DNA of 64,000 nucleotides from Methylococcales bacterium. GTDB taxonomy: Bacteria; Pseudomonadota; Gammaproteobacteria; Methylococcales; Methylomonadaceae. Made by a program: the position numbers and the translations under genes. The DNA is taken from the NCBI GenBank assembly GCA_030693155.1, contig JAUYBJ010000079.1, positions 1 through 64,000 of the forward strand. The letters run 5' to 3'. Under the pieces are notes generated by a model that made no database searches, was not told the DNA's origin, and saw nothing but the letters and a program-made list of their open reading frames with translations. Numbering within the stretch: position 1 is the first letter of the stretch; each line of letters starts with the position of its first letter. Shown in pieces: positions 30,567-42,388 of this stretch.

Positions 30567-30830
30567 TTAACGGCGTTTGCCGCCTTTAGCTGCGGGTTCT
30601 TCAAATTTAACTTTTAACGGTTTGCCGCAATATAAATTGCCATCCAGTGCTGAAATAGCCGCGCGGGCTTCATGCCCTTCCATACCGATAAAACCAAAAC
30701 CTCGACACCGACCGCTGAATATATCGGAGACCAATTCAATGGAACGGACTTTGCCGTATTGAGAAAATAAGGCTTGAACAGTGGCTTCAGTCGCCTCGCT
30801 AGGTAAGTTTCCTACAAAAATTCGTTTCAA
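30567..30830 (-). CDS. RRM-domain RNA-binding protein (TTG start likely)
   Basis: KRIFVGNLPSEATEATVQALF, GFGFIGM RNP motifs. Confidence 0.9.
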   Translation of the reverse strand: MKRIFVGNLPSEATEATVQALFSQYGKVRSIELVSDIFSGRCRGFGFIGMEGHEARAAISALDGNLYCGKPLKVKFEEPAAKGGKRR

Positions 30831-30928
30831 AAGACATATCCTGAAATAAGGTGGGAATAGATTGACTGGATAAACCAGTGATGCCACAACCCCGCTGTAT
30901 AAACGGGATTGGGTAAGAAAGTAGTCGC

Positions 30929-31135
30929 TTAAACGCTGGCTACATCGGATGCTTGTGGGCCTTTAGGGCCTGTTTCTACTTCATACTTAACGGCTTGACC
31001 TTCAGCCAAAGTGCGGTATCCACCTGTGCTGGCAATCGCAGAAAAATGTACGAATACATCAGCACTGCCGTCGCTAGGTGAAATAAAACCGAAACCTTTA
31101 GACTCGTTAAACCATTTAACAGTACCTGTTGCCAT
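30929..31135 (-). CDS. cold-shock domain protein (CspA family)
   Basis: [34 protein letters not shown]. Confidence 0.97.
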   Translation of the reverse strand: MATGTVKWFNESKGFGFISPSDGSADVFVHFSAIASTGGYRTLAEGQAVKYEVETGPKGPQASDVASV

Positions 31136-31352
31136 TTTGTTACCTCAATAAATTAATAAAAAAATCTGCTTGCAAATCACGCAAGGCACAAAAAGGAAAC
31201 AACGAAAGGAATTTCTGAAAAGTGCTGAACGATAGGCAAGACTTATAAAGTAAAAGTCTCGTATCTTTGGATGACTGTCTACTAAGCGAACATTATAGAG
31301 GCTAATGCTGGCTATAGCCATTTAAACTTTGTTAAACAGTGGTATTCACTAC

Positions 31353-31409
31353 CATGAAGTGATACCCTTCGTACTAAGCTTGTCCAAGTATGAACGGTAT
31401 CACTTCATG
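31353..31409. repeat. long hairpin CATGAAGTGATACC...GGTATCACTTCATG
   Basis: 14-bp perfect arms immediately 3' of tsaD. Confidence 0.8.
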
Positions 31410-31411
31410 TA

Positions 31412-32434
31412 TTATTTCTTAAAATAACAGCCAGATAACTCACTCATTGCCCAACGCGGACGCGCAACAATACTTAAGCCCTCCTGTTGTCCTGCCATCA
31501 ATCGTTGGCAGCCCGCATAAGCAATCATCGCGCCGTTGTCGGTACAAAACTGCAAGCGCGGGTAATAAATTTGTGCATTTTCTTTCGCTACCATCTCCGT
31601 TAAGGCGGTGCGAATTTGTTTATTAGCAGCGACACCACCCGCAACGATTAAACTCTTTAAGCCAGTTTGCTGTAAGGCGCGACGACATTTAATGGTCAGC
31701 GTATCGGCAACCGCTTCTTGAAAAGCCAACGCCACATCGGCTTTATCCTGCTCGGTTTTTTCAGTGGCATTGATGGTGTTCATGGTAAAGGTTTTTAAAC
31801 CACTGAAACTAAAATCCAAACCCGGCCTGTCAGTCATTGGACGCGGAAATTTAAAGCGATTAATACCGTGTTCGGCAAGCGCGGATAATTTGGGGCCTCC
31901 GGGATAACCCAAACCCAGCATTTTTGCAGTTTTGTCAAAGGCTTCACCTGCGGCATCATCCAAAGATTCGCCTAATGCTTGATAGCGTCCAATGCCGTCC
32001 ACTTCCACTAATAATGTATGTCCGCCTGAAATAAGCAACGCTACAAAAGGAAATGCGGGCGGATTTTCTTCCAGCATCGGAGCGAGCAAATGCCCTTCCA
32101 TGTGATGCACCGCAATAGCAGGCACATTCCACGCCCATGCCAAACTTCGTGCCGTTGCCGCGCCAACCAATAATGCGCCCATTAAACCCGGCCCTGCGGT
32201 GTAGGCAATGCCGTTTATATCACCGCTGGTGAGCTGACTTTCCCGCAGACATTGCTTAATTAACGGCACACATTTACGAATATGATCGCGGGACGCAAGT
32301 TCGGGAACAACGCCGCCATATTGGCTGTGCATATCTATTTGACTGTATAAAAGATGATGAATCAAACCGTGTTCGGAATGATAAATCGCGATACCTGTCT
32401 CATCACAGGAGGTTTCTATGCCTAAAACGTACAT
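31412..32434 (-). CDS. tsaD: tRNA N6-adenosine threonylcarbamoyltransferase (start [13 protein letters not shown])
   Basis: [30 protein letters not shown]-like [12 protein letters not shown]. Confidence 0.96.
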   Translation of the reverse strand: MYVLGIETSCDETGIAIYHSEHGLIHHLLYSQIDMHSQYGGVVPELASRDHIRKCVPLIKQCLRESQLTSGDINGIAYTAGPGLMGALLVGAATARSLAWAWNVPAIAVHHMEGHLLAPMLEENPPAFPFVALLISGGHTLLVEVDGIGRYQALGESLDDAAGEAFDKTAKMLGLGYPGGPKLSALAEHGINRFKFPRPMTDRPGLDFSFSGLKTFTMNTINATEKTEQDKADVALAFQEAVADTLTIKCRRALQQTGLKSLIVAGGVAANKQIRTALTEMVAKENAQIYYPRLQFCTDNGAMIAYAGCQRLMAGQQEGLSIVARPRWAMSELSGCYFKK

Positions 32435-32537
32435 TGATTTTTTGAATATTAATAAAGTAAAGGTATAATTCTCGGTTCTGTTTGTCCAGTGGGCAGACTC
32501 AACACCCTTAAATATTAACATAGTTGGAATTATTATA

Positions 32538-32771
32538 ATGCCGTCAGTGAAACTTAAAGAAAACGAACCTTTTGATATTGCTATTCGTCGCTTCAAACGC
32601 GCTTGTGAAAAAGCAGGTGTTTTAGCCGAAGTCCGTCGTCGTGAATTCTATGAAAAACCGACTTCAGAACGCAAACGCAAAGGTGCAGCGGCTGTTAAAC
32701 GTCATTTGAAAAAATTAGCGCGTGAGCGTTATGCGTTGAAAAACTTACGTCGTGGTCGTCCCGCGCTGTAA
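32538..32771 (+). CDS. rpsU: 30S ribosomal protein S21
   Basis: [48 protein letters not shown]. Confidence 0.98.
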   Translation: MPSVKLKENEPFDIAIRRFKRACEKAGVLAEVRRREFYEKPTSERKRKGAAAVKRHLKKLARERYALKNLRRGRPAL

Positions 32772-32773
32772 TC

Positions 32774-33226
32774 ATGACTGATTTATTAACAGACCGACTC
32801 AAGGAAGAGATGAAAGCCGCCATGAAAGGCGGCGACAAAGCCAGATTAGCGGTTATCCGTTTAATGCTGGCTGCCGTTAAACAAGTTGAAGTCGATGAGC
32901 GTATTACGCTGGATAACGAGCGTACCATTATGGTGCTCGATAAAATGCTTAAACAACGCCGCGAATCAATCCGCCAATTTACCGATGGCAATCGCATGGA
33001 TCTGGTAGCCATTGAAGAAGCTGAAATTACAGTGATTCAGGATTTTCTGCCGCAAGCCCTGACCGATGTCGAAGTCGATGCAATGGTGAGTGCGGCGGTT
33101 GCCGAATCAGGCGCACAATCCGTTAAAGATATGGGGAAAGTCATGGCATTGTTAAAAACACAAATGCAAGGTCGCGCCGATATGTCTGTGGTCAGTAATA
33201 AAATCAAGGCAGCGTTAGCTGAATAG
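32774..33226 (+). CDS. GatB/YqeY domain protein
   Basis: LKEEMKAAMKGGDKARLAVIRLMLAAVKQVEVD; between rpsU and dnaG. Confidence 0.93.
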   Translation: MTDLLTDRLKEEMKAAMKGGDKARLAVIRLMLAAVKQVEVDERITLDNERTIMVLDKMLKQRRESIRQFTDGNRMDLVAIEEAEITVIQDFLPQALTDVEVDAMVSAAVAESGAQSVKDMGKVMALLKTQMQGRADMSVVSNKIKAALAE

Positions 33227-33241
33227 TTTGTTGTTATCCGC

Positions 33242-34984
33242 ATGAATGTGTCGGGTAGAATTCCACGCGAATTCATTAACGAACTGTTAGTGCGAGTTGA
33301 TATAGTCGATTTAATCGATTCGCACCTTCCCCTCAAAAAAACGGGCGCGAATTATGTCGCCCGCTGCCCGTTCCACACCGAAAAATCCCCCAGCTTTTCT
33401 GTCAGTCGCAACAAGCAGATGTTTCATTGCTTCGGTTGCGGCGCGAGCGGCAATGCCATCGGCTTTCTGATGGACTTTAATCATCTTGATTTTGTTGAAG
33501 CCGTTGAAGATTTAGCCGCGTTTATCGGTGTGGATGTACCCAGAGAAACAGCCACTTATTCACAACAACCCGCGCAGAAAAAAAACGACTTAACAAATCT
33601 ATACGCCTTGATGGAGCAAGTCGCCACTTTTTATGTGCAGCAATTGCGTAATAGCTGCGAAGGAAAAAAAGCAGTCGATTACTTGAAAGCGCGTGGTATC
33701 AGCGGTGATTGTGCAAGTGATTTTATGCTGGGCTACGCACCTGTACATTGGAAACCGCTACTTGAGCAGTTCGATTCCAAAACCTTAATGGACTGCGGCT
33801 TACTCGGTAGTAGTGATAACGGGGAGGCTTACGGGCGTTTTCGCGGGCGACTGATGTTTCCCATCAGGAATAGGCGCGGTCGAATTGTCGGTTTTGGCGG
33901 ACGAGTATTGGATGATAGTTTACCCAAATACTTGAATTCTCCAGAAACGGCACTATTTAGCAAAGGCAAGGAAGTTTACGGTTTATATGAATTATTGGAA
34001 AAGAGTTCAAAACCGCCGCGTATTCTAATTGTTGAAGGCTATATGGATGTCATTGCCTTAACGCAATTCGGCATTCATCATGCGGTTGCGGTGTTAGGCA
34101 CAGCCACATCACGCGATCATCTGGACTTATTGTTTCGGTTTTCATCGGAGCTGGTATTTTGTTTTGATGGCGATAAAGCGGGACAGACAGCCGCGTGGCG
34201 GGTGATGGAATCGGCTTTTTCCAGCTTGAAAGATGGGCGACAAATCCGCATTATGCTGTTGCCGCCACAGCATGATCCTGACTCATTGATCCGTGAACGG
34301 GGACTCAATGGTTTTACTGAACAAATACAAACGGCATTACCGTTGTCGGATTATTTTTTCGGGCATTTTACCAGTGCGCTGAACCTAAGCGAAACCGAAG
34401 GGCGAGCGCAGTTAGTCAGTGAGGCTAAACCCTATCTGGAAAAACTGCCAGACAGCGTGTTTAAAGAAATGATGTTTGCGCGGCTTAAAGAATTATCAGG
34501 ATTTGGCGCACTCGATGTTTTGGCAACTACCACTACCCATAGCCCAAAAGCAACGCCGCAGAAAAGACCAGAACCAAGCGGAAGGATGCCATTGCAACGG
34601 CGGACGCTGGCTTTATTAATTCAACATCCAGAATTAATCAGCATCCTTGAGCAGCGAGACATCGTGTGGGATGGTTTAAAATTTGATGGTATTGAAACAT
34701 TCAGACGTATTTTACAGGTGATTTTGGATGAGAAACCGACTAATACGGGTATTTTACTAGAATATTACCGCAATCATGAAGACGAGCGAATTATAAAATT
34801 ACTCAGTGATTTGCAACTGGGCATTCCAGAAGGTGGCGAAATCGCGGATTTTTCTGGCACATTAGATAAATTAGTTGAAACTTTGACTAAAGCTGAACGT
34901 CGTAGACTATTAGATAAACTGGAAACAGAAGGCTTAACGCAGCAGGAAAAAGAACAACTGCAAAATTTATCCAAAGCAAAGTGA
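33242..34984 (+). CDS. dnaG: DNA primase
   Basis: ARCPFHTEKSPSFSVSRNKQMFHCFGCGASG zinc finger; LIVEGYMDVIAL TOPRIM. Confidence 0.97.
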   Translation: MNVSGRIPREFINELLVRVDIVDLIDSHLPLKKTGANYVARCPFHTEKSPSFSVSRNKQMFHCFGCGASGNAIGFLMDFNHLDFVEAVEDLAAFIGVDVPRETATYSQQPAQKKNDLTNLYALMEQVATFYVQQLRNSCEGKKAVDYLKARGISGDCASDFMLGYAPVHWKPLLEQFDSKTLMDCGLLGSSDNGEAYGRFRGRLMFPIRNRRGRIVGFGGRVLDDSLPKYLNSPETALFSKGKEVYGLYELLEKSSKPPRILIVEGYMDVIALTQFGIHHAVAVLGTATSRDHLDLLFRFSSELVFCFDGDKAGQTAAWRVMESAFSSLKDGRQIRIMLLPPQHDPDSLIRERGLNGFTEQIQTALPLSDYFFGHFTSALNLSETEGRAQLVSEAKPYLEKLPDSVFKEMMFARLKELSGFGALDVLATTTTHSPKATPQKRPEPSGRMPLQRRTLALLIQHPELISILEQRDIVWDGLKFDGIETFRRILQVILDEKPTNTGILLEYYRNHEDERIIKLLSDLQLGIPEGGEIADFSGTLDKLVETLTKAERRRLLDKLETEGLTQQEKEQLQNLSKAK

Positions 34985-35164
34985 TTGTACTTCTAACCCA
35001 AAATACAGTGTCATACAGGTGTAACGTATTGATTTCATAATAAATTGGCAAATTAAATGAAATAGCATTAAATGAATAGTCATCCTAGTGCAAAAAGATG
35101 AATTGTGTAGTATAATTTCGCGCTCAGTGTAGTCGGGCTGAGCAGAACACTCAGTGAGTAAATA

Positions 35165-36964
35165 ATGAATCAAGAACAACAATCTCAGCTTAAACAATTA
35201 ATAGCTAAAGGCAAAATGCAGGGATACCTGACGTATGCCGAAGTGAACGATCACTTGCCCAGTGATATTGTTGACCCTGAACAAATTGAAGACATCATTG
35301 GCATGATCAATGAAATGGGCATTCAGGTTCACGAAGTTGCCCCCGATGAAGATTCATTGATTACTGATTCTGCCACCGTTACCACCGATGACGAAGATGC
35401 AGAAGAAGTTGCCGCCCTAGCCTCTGTTGACAGTGAATTCGGCAGAACGACTGACCCTGTGCGCATGTACATGAGGGAAATGGGTTCTGTTGAGTTACTG
35501 ACTCGTGCTGACGAATTAAAAATTGCCAAACGTATTGAGGAAGGTCAGCAACAATTAGTTAAAGCCATTGCCAGATCATGCGTCGTGGTTGAAGACTTTC
35601 TGGAAGCCTTTGATTCTATTTCGGGTGAAGAAGGAGCTACTCGCCTGACTGATTTAATATCAGGCTTTGTTGATTTATCTGAACCGGAAAATATTGCCGC
35701 TGTTCCGGCGACTGATATTGTTGAAGAAGCTGGCGCAGAAGATGAGCTGAAAGGACTTAACCACGAAGAAGTTAAAGAAAAAGTTGAAGCCCTGAGAAAA
35801 CAACTCAAAGTCGCCTCTTCTGCTATAAAAAAACATGGCTATGTCAGCGATAAAACCGAACAAGCCTTTGAAGTATTGGCTGATTTGTTCATGGAGTTTA
35901 AATGGTCTCCACAATACTTAAAGAAATTAACAGCGATTATTCCTAACGGTGTTGCCACCGTGCGTGAACAAGAAAAACTCATTTTAGAGATTTTTATTAA
36001 AGACGCAAAAATGGCGCGTAAAGACTTTATTACCAGCTTTACTGAACATGAATCCAGCTCAGAATGGCTTGATTCGCATTTGAGCGGACACAGCTATTCA
36101 GAAAGTTTGAAGCTACGCGAAAAAGAATTGAGAAAAGTGCAAAAAGTATTGGCGGAAACCGAAGCGCAATACGGTTTGACTGTCAGCGGTTTAAAGGATA
36201 TTAACCGCCGTATGTCCATCGGCGAAGCGAAAGCCCGCCGTGCTAAAAAAGAAATGATTGAAGCCAACTTAAGGCTGGTTATTTCAATTGCAAAAAAATA
36301 TACCAACCGTGGCTTGCAATTCCTTGATTTAATTCAGGAAGGCAATATCGGCTTAATGAAAGCCGTTGATAAATTTGAATACCGTCGCGGTTATAAGTTT
36401 TCAACTTATGCCACATGGTGGATACGTCAGGCAATTACCCGCTCGATTGCTGATCAGGCAAGAACGATCCGTATCCCTGTCCACATGATTGAAACGATTA
36501 ATAAATTAAATCGTATTTCACGGCAGATTTTGCAAGAAATGGGGCGCGAAGCAACGCCGGAAGAACTGTCAGAGCGTATGGAAATGCCCGAAGACAAAGT
36601 GCGTAAAGTATTAAAAATTGCCAAAGAACCGATTTCTATGGAAACCCCCATCGGCGATGATGAAGATTCGCATTTGGGCGATTTTATAGAAGATGCTAAA
36701 GTATTGTCTCCCGTAGAAGCCGCAACTATTGCAGGATTGCGTGAATCAACGCAAAATGTACTGGCAGGTTTAACGGCAAGAGAAGCGAAAGTGCTGCGTA
36801 TGCGTTTTGGTATTAACATGAATACCGACCATACCTTGGAAGAAGTAGGCAAACAGTTTGATGTGACCCGTGAGCGCATTCGTCAAATTGAAGCCAAGGC
36901 ATTAAGAAAATTAAGACACCCATCCAGATCAGAACAGTTAAGATGCTTTTTGGATGGCGAGTAA
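35165..36964 (+). CDS. rpoD: RNA polymerase sigma-70 factor RpoD
   Basis: Sigma 1.1, 2, 3 and 4 regions; [52 protein letters not shown]. Confidence 0.98.
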   Translation: MNQEQQSQLKQLIAKGKMQGYLTYAEVNDHLPSDIVDPEQIEDIIGMINEMGIQVHEVAPDEDSLITDSATVTTDDEDAEEVAALASVDSEFGRTTDPVRMYMREMGSVELLTRADELKIAKRIEEGQQQLVKAIARSCVVVEDFLEAFDSISGEEGATRLTDLISGFVDLSEPENIAAVPATDIVEEAGAEDELKGLNHEEVKEKVEALRKQLKVASSAIKKHGYVSDKTEQAFEVLADLFMEFKWSPQYLKKLTAIIPNGVATVREQEKLILEIFIKDAKMARKDFITSFTEHESSSEWLDSHLSGHSYSESLKLREKELRKVQKVLAETEAQYGLTVSGLKDINRRMSIGEAKARRAKKEMIEANLRLVISIAKKYTNRGLQFLDLIQEGNIGLMKAVDKFEYRRGYKFSTYATWWIRQAITRSIADQARTIRIPVHMIETINKLNRISRQILQEMGREATPEELSERMEMPEDKVRKVLKIAKEPISMETPIGDDEDSHLGDFIEDAKVLSPVEAATIAGLRESTQNVLAGLTAREAKVLRMRFGINMNTDHTLEEVGKQFDVTRERIRQIEAKALRKLRHPSRSEQLRCFLDGE

Positions 36965-36972
36965 CGTAAAGA

Positions 36973-37049
36973 GGGCCCTTAGCTCAGTTGGTTAGAGCGT
37001 CCGACTCATAATCGGCAGGTCGTAGGTTCAAGTCCTACAGGGCCCACCA
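36973..37049 (+). tRNA. tRNA with CAT anticodon (Ile2/lysidine type favoured over Met)
   Basis: GGGCCCTTAGCTCAGTTGGTTAGAGCGTCCGACTCATAATCGGCAGGTCGTAGGTTCAAGTCCTACAGGGCCCACCA. Confidence 0.93.
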
Positions 37050-37059
37050 CCAAATACAC

Positions 37060-37084
37060 AAGGCTGCTCCATGCAGCCTTTTGT
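37060..37084 (+). terminator. terminator after rpoD-tRNA
   Basis: AAGGCTGCTCCATGCAGCCTTTTGTTT stem-loop with T tract. Confidence 0.8.
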
Positions 37085-37115
37085 TTATCCAAGATTTTAT
37101 TTTTTATAGCGAGGC

Positions 37116-38282
37116 ATGAACGTGAGCAATAATTTTAGTTTTACATCCGAATCAGTATCAGAAGGACATCCCGACAAAGTCGCCGATCAAATTTCTGATG
37201 CGGTACTTGATGCGCTGTTAGCACAAGACCCTAAATCCCGCGTTGCGTGTGAAACTTTAGTCAAAACTGGCATGGTAGTGTTAGCTGGTGAAATCACTAC
37301 TAACGCATGGGTTGATTTTGAAGCCCTCGTGCGTAAAGTGGTTTGTGACATCGGTTACGACAACGGCGACATTGGTTTTGACGGCAACAGTTGTGCAGTT
37401 TTAAACGCCATCGGCAAACAATCGGCTGATATTGCAATGGGTGTTGATGAAGGCGAAAATCATGAACAAGGCGCGGGCGACCAAGGTTTAATGTTTGGTT
37501 ATGCCAGCAACGAAACTGATGTGTTGATGCCAGCTCCAATCACTTATTCACATCTGTTGGTACAACGCCAAGCCGAAGTACGCAAAAACAAAACTTTGCC
37601 TTGGTTACGTCCAGACGCAAAAAGCCAAATCACGTTCCGTTATGAAAATAACAAACCTGTTGCTATTGATGCAGTGGTTTTGTCTACCCAACACTCGCCA
37701 GACATCAGTGCCAAAGCTCTGCATGAAGCGGTTATGGATGACATCATCCTGCACGTTTTACCGAAAGAATGGCTGCATAAAGACACTAAATACTTCATCA
37801 ACCCAACGGGTAACTTCGTTATCGGCGGGCCAGTAGGCGATTGCGGTTTAACAGGTCGTAAAATTATCGTTGATACTTACGGCGGTATGGCACGTCACGG
37901 TGGCGGCGCGTTCTCAGGCAAAGACCCCTCAAAAGTTGACCGTTCAGCAGCCTACATGGCGCGTTATGTAGCTAAAAATATCGTTGCCGCTGAATTAGCA
38001 GAACGTTGTGAAATTCAAGTATCTTACGCGATTGGTGTTGCTGAACCGACTTCAATCACCGTAGAAACATTCGGCACAGGCAAACTGTCTGAAGAGCGTT
38101 TAGAGCAAATCGTGCGCGACGTATTCGATATGCGCCCTAAAGGTTTAATTGCACAATTGGATTTATTGAAACCCATTTACTTACCAACTGCCGCGTATGG
38201 GCATTTTGGACGTACTGAAGAGAGCTTTAGCTGGGAAAAAACCGACAAAGTTGACGAATTAAAAGCGGCAGCTGGTATCTAA
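37116..38282 (+). CDS. metK: S-adenosylmethionine synthase
   Basis: [56 protein letters not shown]. Confidence 0.98.
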   Translation: MNVSNNFSFTSESVSEGHPDKVADQISDAVLDALLAQDPKSRVACETLVKTGMVVLAGEITTNAWVDFEALVRKVVCDIGYDNGDIGFDGNSCAVLNAIGKQSADIAMGVDEGENHEQGAGDQGLMFGYASNETDVLMPAPITYSHLLVQRQAEVRKNKTLPWLRPDAKSQITFRYENNKPVAIDAVVLSTQHSPDISAKALHEAVMDDIILHVLPKEWLHKDTKYFINPTGNFVIGGPVGDCGLTGRKIIVDTYGGMARHGGGAFSGKDPSKVDRSAAYMARYVAKNIVAAELAERCEIQVSYAIGVAEPTSITVETFGTGKLSEERLEQIVRDVFDMRPKGLIAQLDLLKPIYLPTAAYGHFGRTEESFSWEKTDKVDELKAAAGI

Positions 38283-38396
38283 TCATCTATCGTCAGTTGG
38301 GGTGAGCTATGAGCTTGTCCAATAGTCACACCCCAACAAACACTCTTTTCACTTTGGGCTTGATAGCTCGTACACTTACTGATGGGAGGAAAATTT

Positions 38397-38465
38397 ATGT
38401 CTATAACAAACACTAAAGTTCACGCTGGGGTTCACCTAGATCCCCAAACTTCCACATTTTCTTAA
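38397..38465 (+). CDS. candidate 22-aa upstream ORF (MSITNTKVHAGVHLDPQTSTFS) in the metK-ahcY gap
   Basis: GGGAGGA ribosome-binding-like sequence 6-9 nt before ATG; too short to appear in the ORF track. Confidence 0.35.
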   Translation: MSITNTKVHAGVHLDPQTSTFS

Positions 38466-38477
38466 AGAGACAAATCC

Positions 38478-39770
38478 ATGAGTTTTACTGATTATAAAGT
38501 TGCCGATATTTCCCTAGCTGACTGGGGTCGTAAAGAAATCAATATCGCCGAAACCGAAATGCCGGGTTTAATGGCATTACGCGCTGAATTCGGCGCAGCA
38601 CAACCGTTAAAAGACGCACGCATAGCGGGCTGTCTGCACATGACTATTCAAACAGCGGTGCTGATTGAAACCCTGACTGCACTCGGTGCAACCGTGCGTT
38701 GGTCATCATGCAACATTTTCTCTACCCAAGACCACGCAGCGGCAGCCATCGCAGCGGCAGGTATTCCAGTATTCGCATGGAAAGGCGAAACTGAAGAAGA
38801 AGCCGAATGGTGTATCGAACAAACCATTATCGCGCCTGATGACTGGAGACCCAATATGATATTGGACGACGGCGGCGATTTAACCAACATGATGTCCGAT
38901 AAATTCCCTGAATTAATGGCAGATGTTAAAGGCTTATCCGAAGAAACCACTACTGGCGTATTGCGTTTGTACGAACGTGTTGCTAAAGGCACATTGGTAG
39001 TTCCTGCGTTCAACGTCAACGATTCCGTTACTAAATCTAAATTCGACAACCTGTACGGCTGCCGCGAATCGTTAGTTGACGGTATCAAACGCGCTACTGA
39101 CGTAATGATTGCAGGTAAAATTGCTGTCGTTTGTGGTTATGGCGATGTCGGTAAAGGTTGCGCGCAATCATTACGCGGCTTAGGTGCTACCGTGTTAATT
39201 ACTGAAATTGACCCGATTTGTGCATTACAAGCGGCAATGGAAGGTTATCGCGTAGTTACTATGGAAGAAGCGGCACCGATTGCCAACATCTTCGTGACTG
39301 CCACAGGCAACTACCACATCATCACGCACGCTCATTTGTTGGCAATGCGTGACCAAGCGATTGTCTGCAACATCGGACATTTTGATTCTGAAATCGAAAT
39401 CGCGGCGTTACGTCAATACACTTGGGAAAACATCAAACCACAAGTGGATCACGTCATTTTCCCTGACGGCAAACGCATTATCGTCTTAGCGGAAGGTCGT
39501 TTAGTCAACTTGGGTTGTGCGACAGGACATCCTAGTTTTGTCATGTCTAATTCATTTTGCAACCAAGTATTAGCGCAAATGGAATTGTGGGCAAATGCGA
39601 CTAACTATGAAAATAAAGTCTATATTTTGCCTAAAATCCTAGACGAAAAAGTAGCTCGTTCACACTTAACGCAAATCGGTGTCAACCTGACGCAATTAAC
39701 CGCAGAACAAGCGGCTTATATCAACGTTCCTGTTGACGGCCCTTATAAAGCGGATCATTATCGCTATTAA
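38478..39770 (+). CDS. ahcY: adenosylhomocysteinase
   Basis: [44 protein letters not shown]-terminal [11 protein letters not shown]. Confidence 0.98.
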   Translation: MSFTDYKVADISLADWGRKEINIAETEMPGLMALRAEFGAAQPLKDARIAGCLHMTIQTAVLIETLTALGATVRWSSCNIFSTQDHAAAAIAAAGIPVFAWKGETEEEAEWCIEQTIIAPDDWRPNMILDDGGDLTNMMSDKFPELMADVKGLSEETTTGVLRLYERVAKGTLVVPAFNVNDSVTKSKFDNLYGCRESLVDGIKRATDVMIAGKIAVVCGYGDVGKGCAQSLRGLGATVLITEIDPICALQAAMEGYRVVTMEEAAPIANIFVTATGNYHIITHAHLLAMRDQAIVCNIGHFDSEIEIAALRQYTWENIKPQVDHVIFPDGKRIIVLAEGRLVNLGCATGHPSFVMSNSFCNQVLAQMELWANATNYENKVYILPKILDEKVARSHLTQIGVNLTQLTAEQAAYINVPVDGPYKADHYRY

Positions 39771-39778
39771 TTAAGTGA

Positions 39779-39812
39779 ATGACTGCCAGTCTTTTACAAA
39801 ACTGGCAGTCAT
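39779..39812. terminator. bidirectional terminator between ahcY and MFS gene
   Basis: ATGACTGCCAGTcttttacaaaACTGGCAGTCAT. Confidence 0.8.
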
Positions 39813-39818
39813 GCTTAC

Positions 39819-41447
39819 TCAGACAAAAAACTTACTGACATTCATCAACGTTTTATAAATTCCCCACGCTAACGGCATCCCCACCAGCGTCCATGCTAAG
39901 TACACCACAGCAGGATGTATGCGCGTATCACCATCAATCGCCTCCCCTGCCGCTTCTTCGCGGTCATGTTCATGAGCCAAGCGTTTTTCTTCAGCCAATT
40001 CATCAGCTGTCATAAACCATTTATCAGCCACAGGGCGAATCAGTAAATTACACACCAAGCCGATACCTAATAGTCCTGCCAAAATCATCATGGTCTGGTT
40101 ATAAACCTGTTCACGCGGAATACCCAAACCCAGTTGGTAGTCACGCATATAATTAACAATCACAGGGCCTAATACCCCAGCGGTTGCCCACGCGGTTAAT
40201 AACCGTCCGTGTATCGCACCCACCATTTGTGTGCCAAATAAATCCGCCAGATAGGCAGGAACAGTAGCAAAACCGCCGCCGTACATACTTAATATAATGC
40301 ACAATGCCGCGACAAATAAGGGGGTGTTGCCTGTCATCGCGCTGGTCGGTACACTGATATACAACAGTGCGCCCAACACAAAAAACACCAGAAAGGTGGT
40401 TTTGCGTCCCAGTTTATCGGATAACGTCGCCCAAAAAAATCGCCCGCCGATATTGAACAAACTCAGCAACGCAGTAAACCCTGCGGCAATCGCGGCAATG
40501 CTGGCAAGTTCGGTTTTGTCCAGTTGGCTATAGGTTTTCGCCACGCCGATTAACTGCCCGCCGAAGACTTCCTGCAACATCGGCGACGACATACCAATCA
40601 CACCGATACCCGCGCTGACATTCATGCACAACACGCCCCATAATAACCAGAATTGCTTGATTTTAAAGACGTTTTTTACATGGACATGATGCGTAGTAAT
40701 CATGTCGTTCTTGATGTGTTTAGCAGGTGGAATCCAGCCTTCAGGTTGCCAACCTGTGGCAGGAATGCGATAACCCAACGCGCCCGCCATCATAAAGACA
40801 AAATAAATCCCTGCCATCACGATAAAGGTTTGCATCACGCCGACATCGGTTTCAGTGGCAAATAACTTCATTAACAGCGCGGCTAACGGTGAACCAATCA
40901 TTGCCCCACCGCCAAAGCCCATAATCGCCATCCCTGTTGCCATACCGCGTTTATCAGGAAACCATTTAATCAGCGTTGATACAGGGGAAATATACCCCAA
41001 GCCCAAACCGATACCGCCAATCACGCCTGAACCCAATAACATCAGCCAGAATTGATGCGTGTAAATGCCTAAGGCGGACAATAACATCCCGCCACACCAG
41101 CATAATGCACTGACCACACCTGCTTTACGCTGGCCGACGTGTTCCAGCCAACCGCCCCACAACGCCGCTGATGAGCCTAAAAACACAAAAAACAGTGTAT
41201 ACATCCAGCCTAACGTAGAGATTTTCCAATCACAACTGGTGACAAATAATTCAGCAAAAAACCCCACATCCGCGCCGCAGGGGATACTGTCTTTAATGCC
41301 AATGGCTTTTGATAACGGCAACCAAAATACCGAAAAGCCATACGCCATACCGATACATAAATGAATCGCCAATGCGGCAGGCGGCAATAACCAGCGATTA
41401 AAACCGCGTCCCGCTACTGTGTGGCGTTTGTCTAACAAATCGAGCAT
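39819..41447 (-). CDS. MFS transporter, OFA (oxalate/formate antiporter) family
   Basis: GMAYGFSVFWLPLS, GIGLGLGYISPVSTLIKWFPDKRGMATGMAIMGFGGGA. Confidence 0.9.
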   Translation of the reverse strand: MLDLLDKRHTVAGRGFNRWLLPPAALAIHLCIGMAYGFSVFWLPLSKAIGIKDSIPCGADVGFFAELFVTSCDWKISTLGWMYTLFFVFLGSSAALWGGWLEHVGQRKAGVVSALCWCGGMLLSALGIYTHQFWLMLLGSGVIGGIGLGLGYISPVSTLIKWFPDKRGMATGMAIMGFGGGAMIGSPLAALLMKLFATETDVGVMQTFIVMAGIYFVFMMAGALGYRIPATGWQPEGWIPPAKHIKNDMITTHHVHVKNVFKIKQFWLLWGVLCMNVSAGIGVIGMSSPMLQEVFGGQLIGVAKTYSQLDKTELASIAAIAAGFTALLSLFNIGGRFFWATLSDKLGRKTTFLVFFVLGALLYISVPTSAMTGNTPLFVAALCIILSMYGGGFATVPAYLADLFGTQMVGAIHGRLLTAWATAGVLGPVIVNYMRDYQLGLGIPREQVYNQTMMILAGLLGIGLVCNLLIRPVADKWFMTADELAEEKRLAHEHDREEAAGEAIDGDTRIHPAVVYLAWTLVGMPLAWGIYKTLMNVSKFFV

Positions 41448-41638
41448 GATAAATCCCTTGATATTGAGCGATAGTGAATGACATTTTAACGACTATTTGC
41501 CAAACCCGCTGAGCTTGCCTTATGAACTACTGGCTAAAGGCGGTTTCATAGTACAATTGCGTATTATTTTTGCCAGTTACCGCGACAAAAGTCACTTCAC
41601 CGCGCAGCAACAGCATTTCACTTTCTCACTATTACATA

Positions 41639-42388
41639 ATGAAACTAAGCAAATTATTTGGACACCATCCCGTGCAAGCGGCATTAGCGTATTCACCCAA
41701 AAAAATCACCCAAGCGTGGGTTGATGCAGGGCGACAAGATAAACGCCTAACCGAATTACTGGGTGAATTAGAAGATTTAGGCATTATCGCCGAAAAAACT
41801 GACCGCAAAAAATTAGACCGTTTAGCCGAAAGTCATAATCATCAAGGCATTGTGATTGAAGTCGAATTACCTGCTGAACTGACTGAACATGATTTAAAAA
41901 CCGCTGTCGAAAACCTCACCGAAACCGCGTTTTTTCTGGTGCTGGATAATGTCCAAGATCCGCATAATCTGGGCGCGTGTTTACGCACCGCCGATGCCAC
42001 AGGCGTACACGGTGTGATTATTACCAAAGACAATGCCACAGGTATTACGCCGACCGTGTGCAAAGTGGCAAGCGGCGCGGCGGAAACCATGCCTGTGTAC
42101 ATGGTCACTAATCTGGCGCGTACCTTGCGCTGGCTGAAAGACAACGGTATCTGGGTGATGGGTGCTGCAGGTGAAACCGACCAAAGCGTCTATCAAACTG
42201 ATTTAACCGTGCCGTTAGCCGTCGTCATCGGTGCGGAAGGCAGAGGCATGAGACGCTTGACCAAAGAACAATGCGACAGCCTGATGTTTATCCCGATGCT
42301 GGGGCAAGTGGAAAGTTTGAATTTATCCGTCGCCACAGGTGTATTGCTTTATGAAGCAGTGCGTCAACGCTTATCAACGGTTAAATAA
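41639..42388 (+). CDS. rlmB: 23S rRNA (guanosine(2251)-2'-O)-methyltransferase (start MKLSKLFG)
   Basis: LFGHHPVQAAL, LDNVQDPHNLGACLRTADATGVHGVI, GAEGRGMRRL, LNLSVATGVLLYE. Confidence 0.95.
   Translation: MKLSKLFGHHPVQAALAYSPKKITQAWVDAGRQDKRLTELLGELEDLGIIAEKTDRKKLDRLAESHNHQGIVIEVELPAELTEHDLKTAVENLTETAFFLVLDNVQDPHNLGACLRTADATGVHGVIITKDNATGITPTVCKVASGAAETMPVYMVTNLARTLRWLKDNGIWVMGAAGETDQSVYQTDLTVPLAVVIGAEGRGMRRLTKEQCDSLMFIPMLGQVESLNLSVATGVLLYEAVRQRLSTVK

Noticed and set aside
35329-36879. Several Ser-rich minus-strand ORFs opposite rpoD
   Set aside because: Antisense shadows from codon bias of the real gene
38283-38477. SAH riboswitch upstream of ahcY
   Set aside because: I could not recognise the conserved SAH-riboswitch core by eye; left only as an unclassified leader
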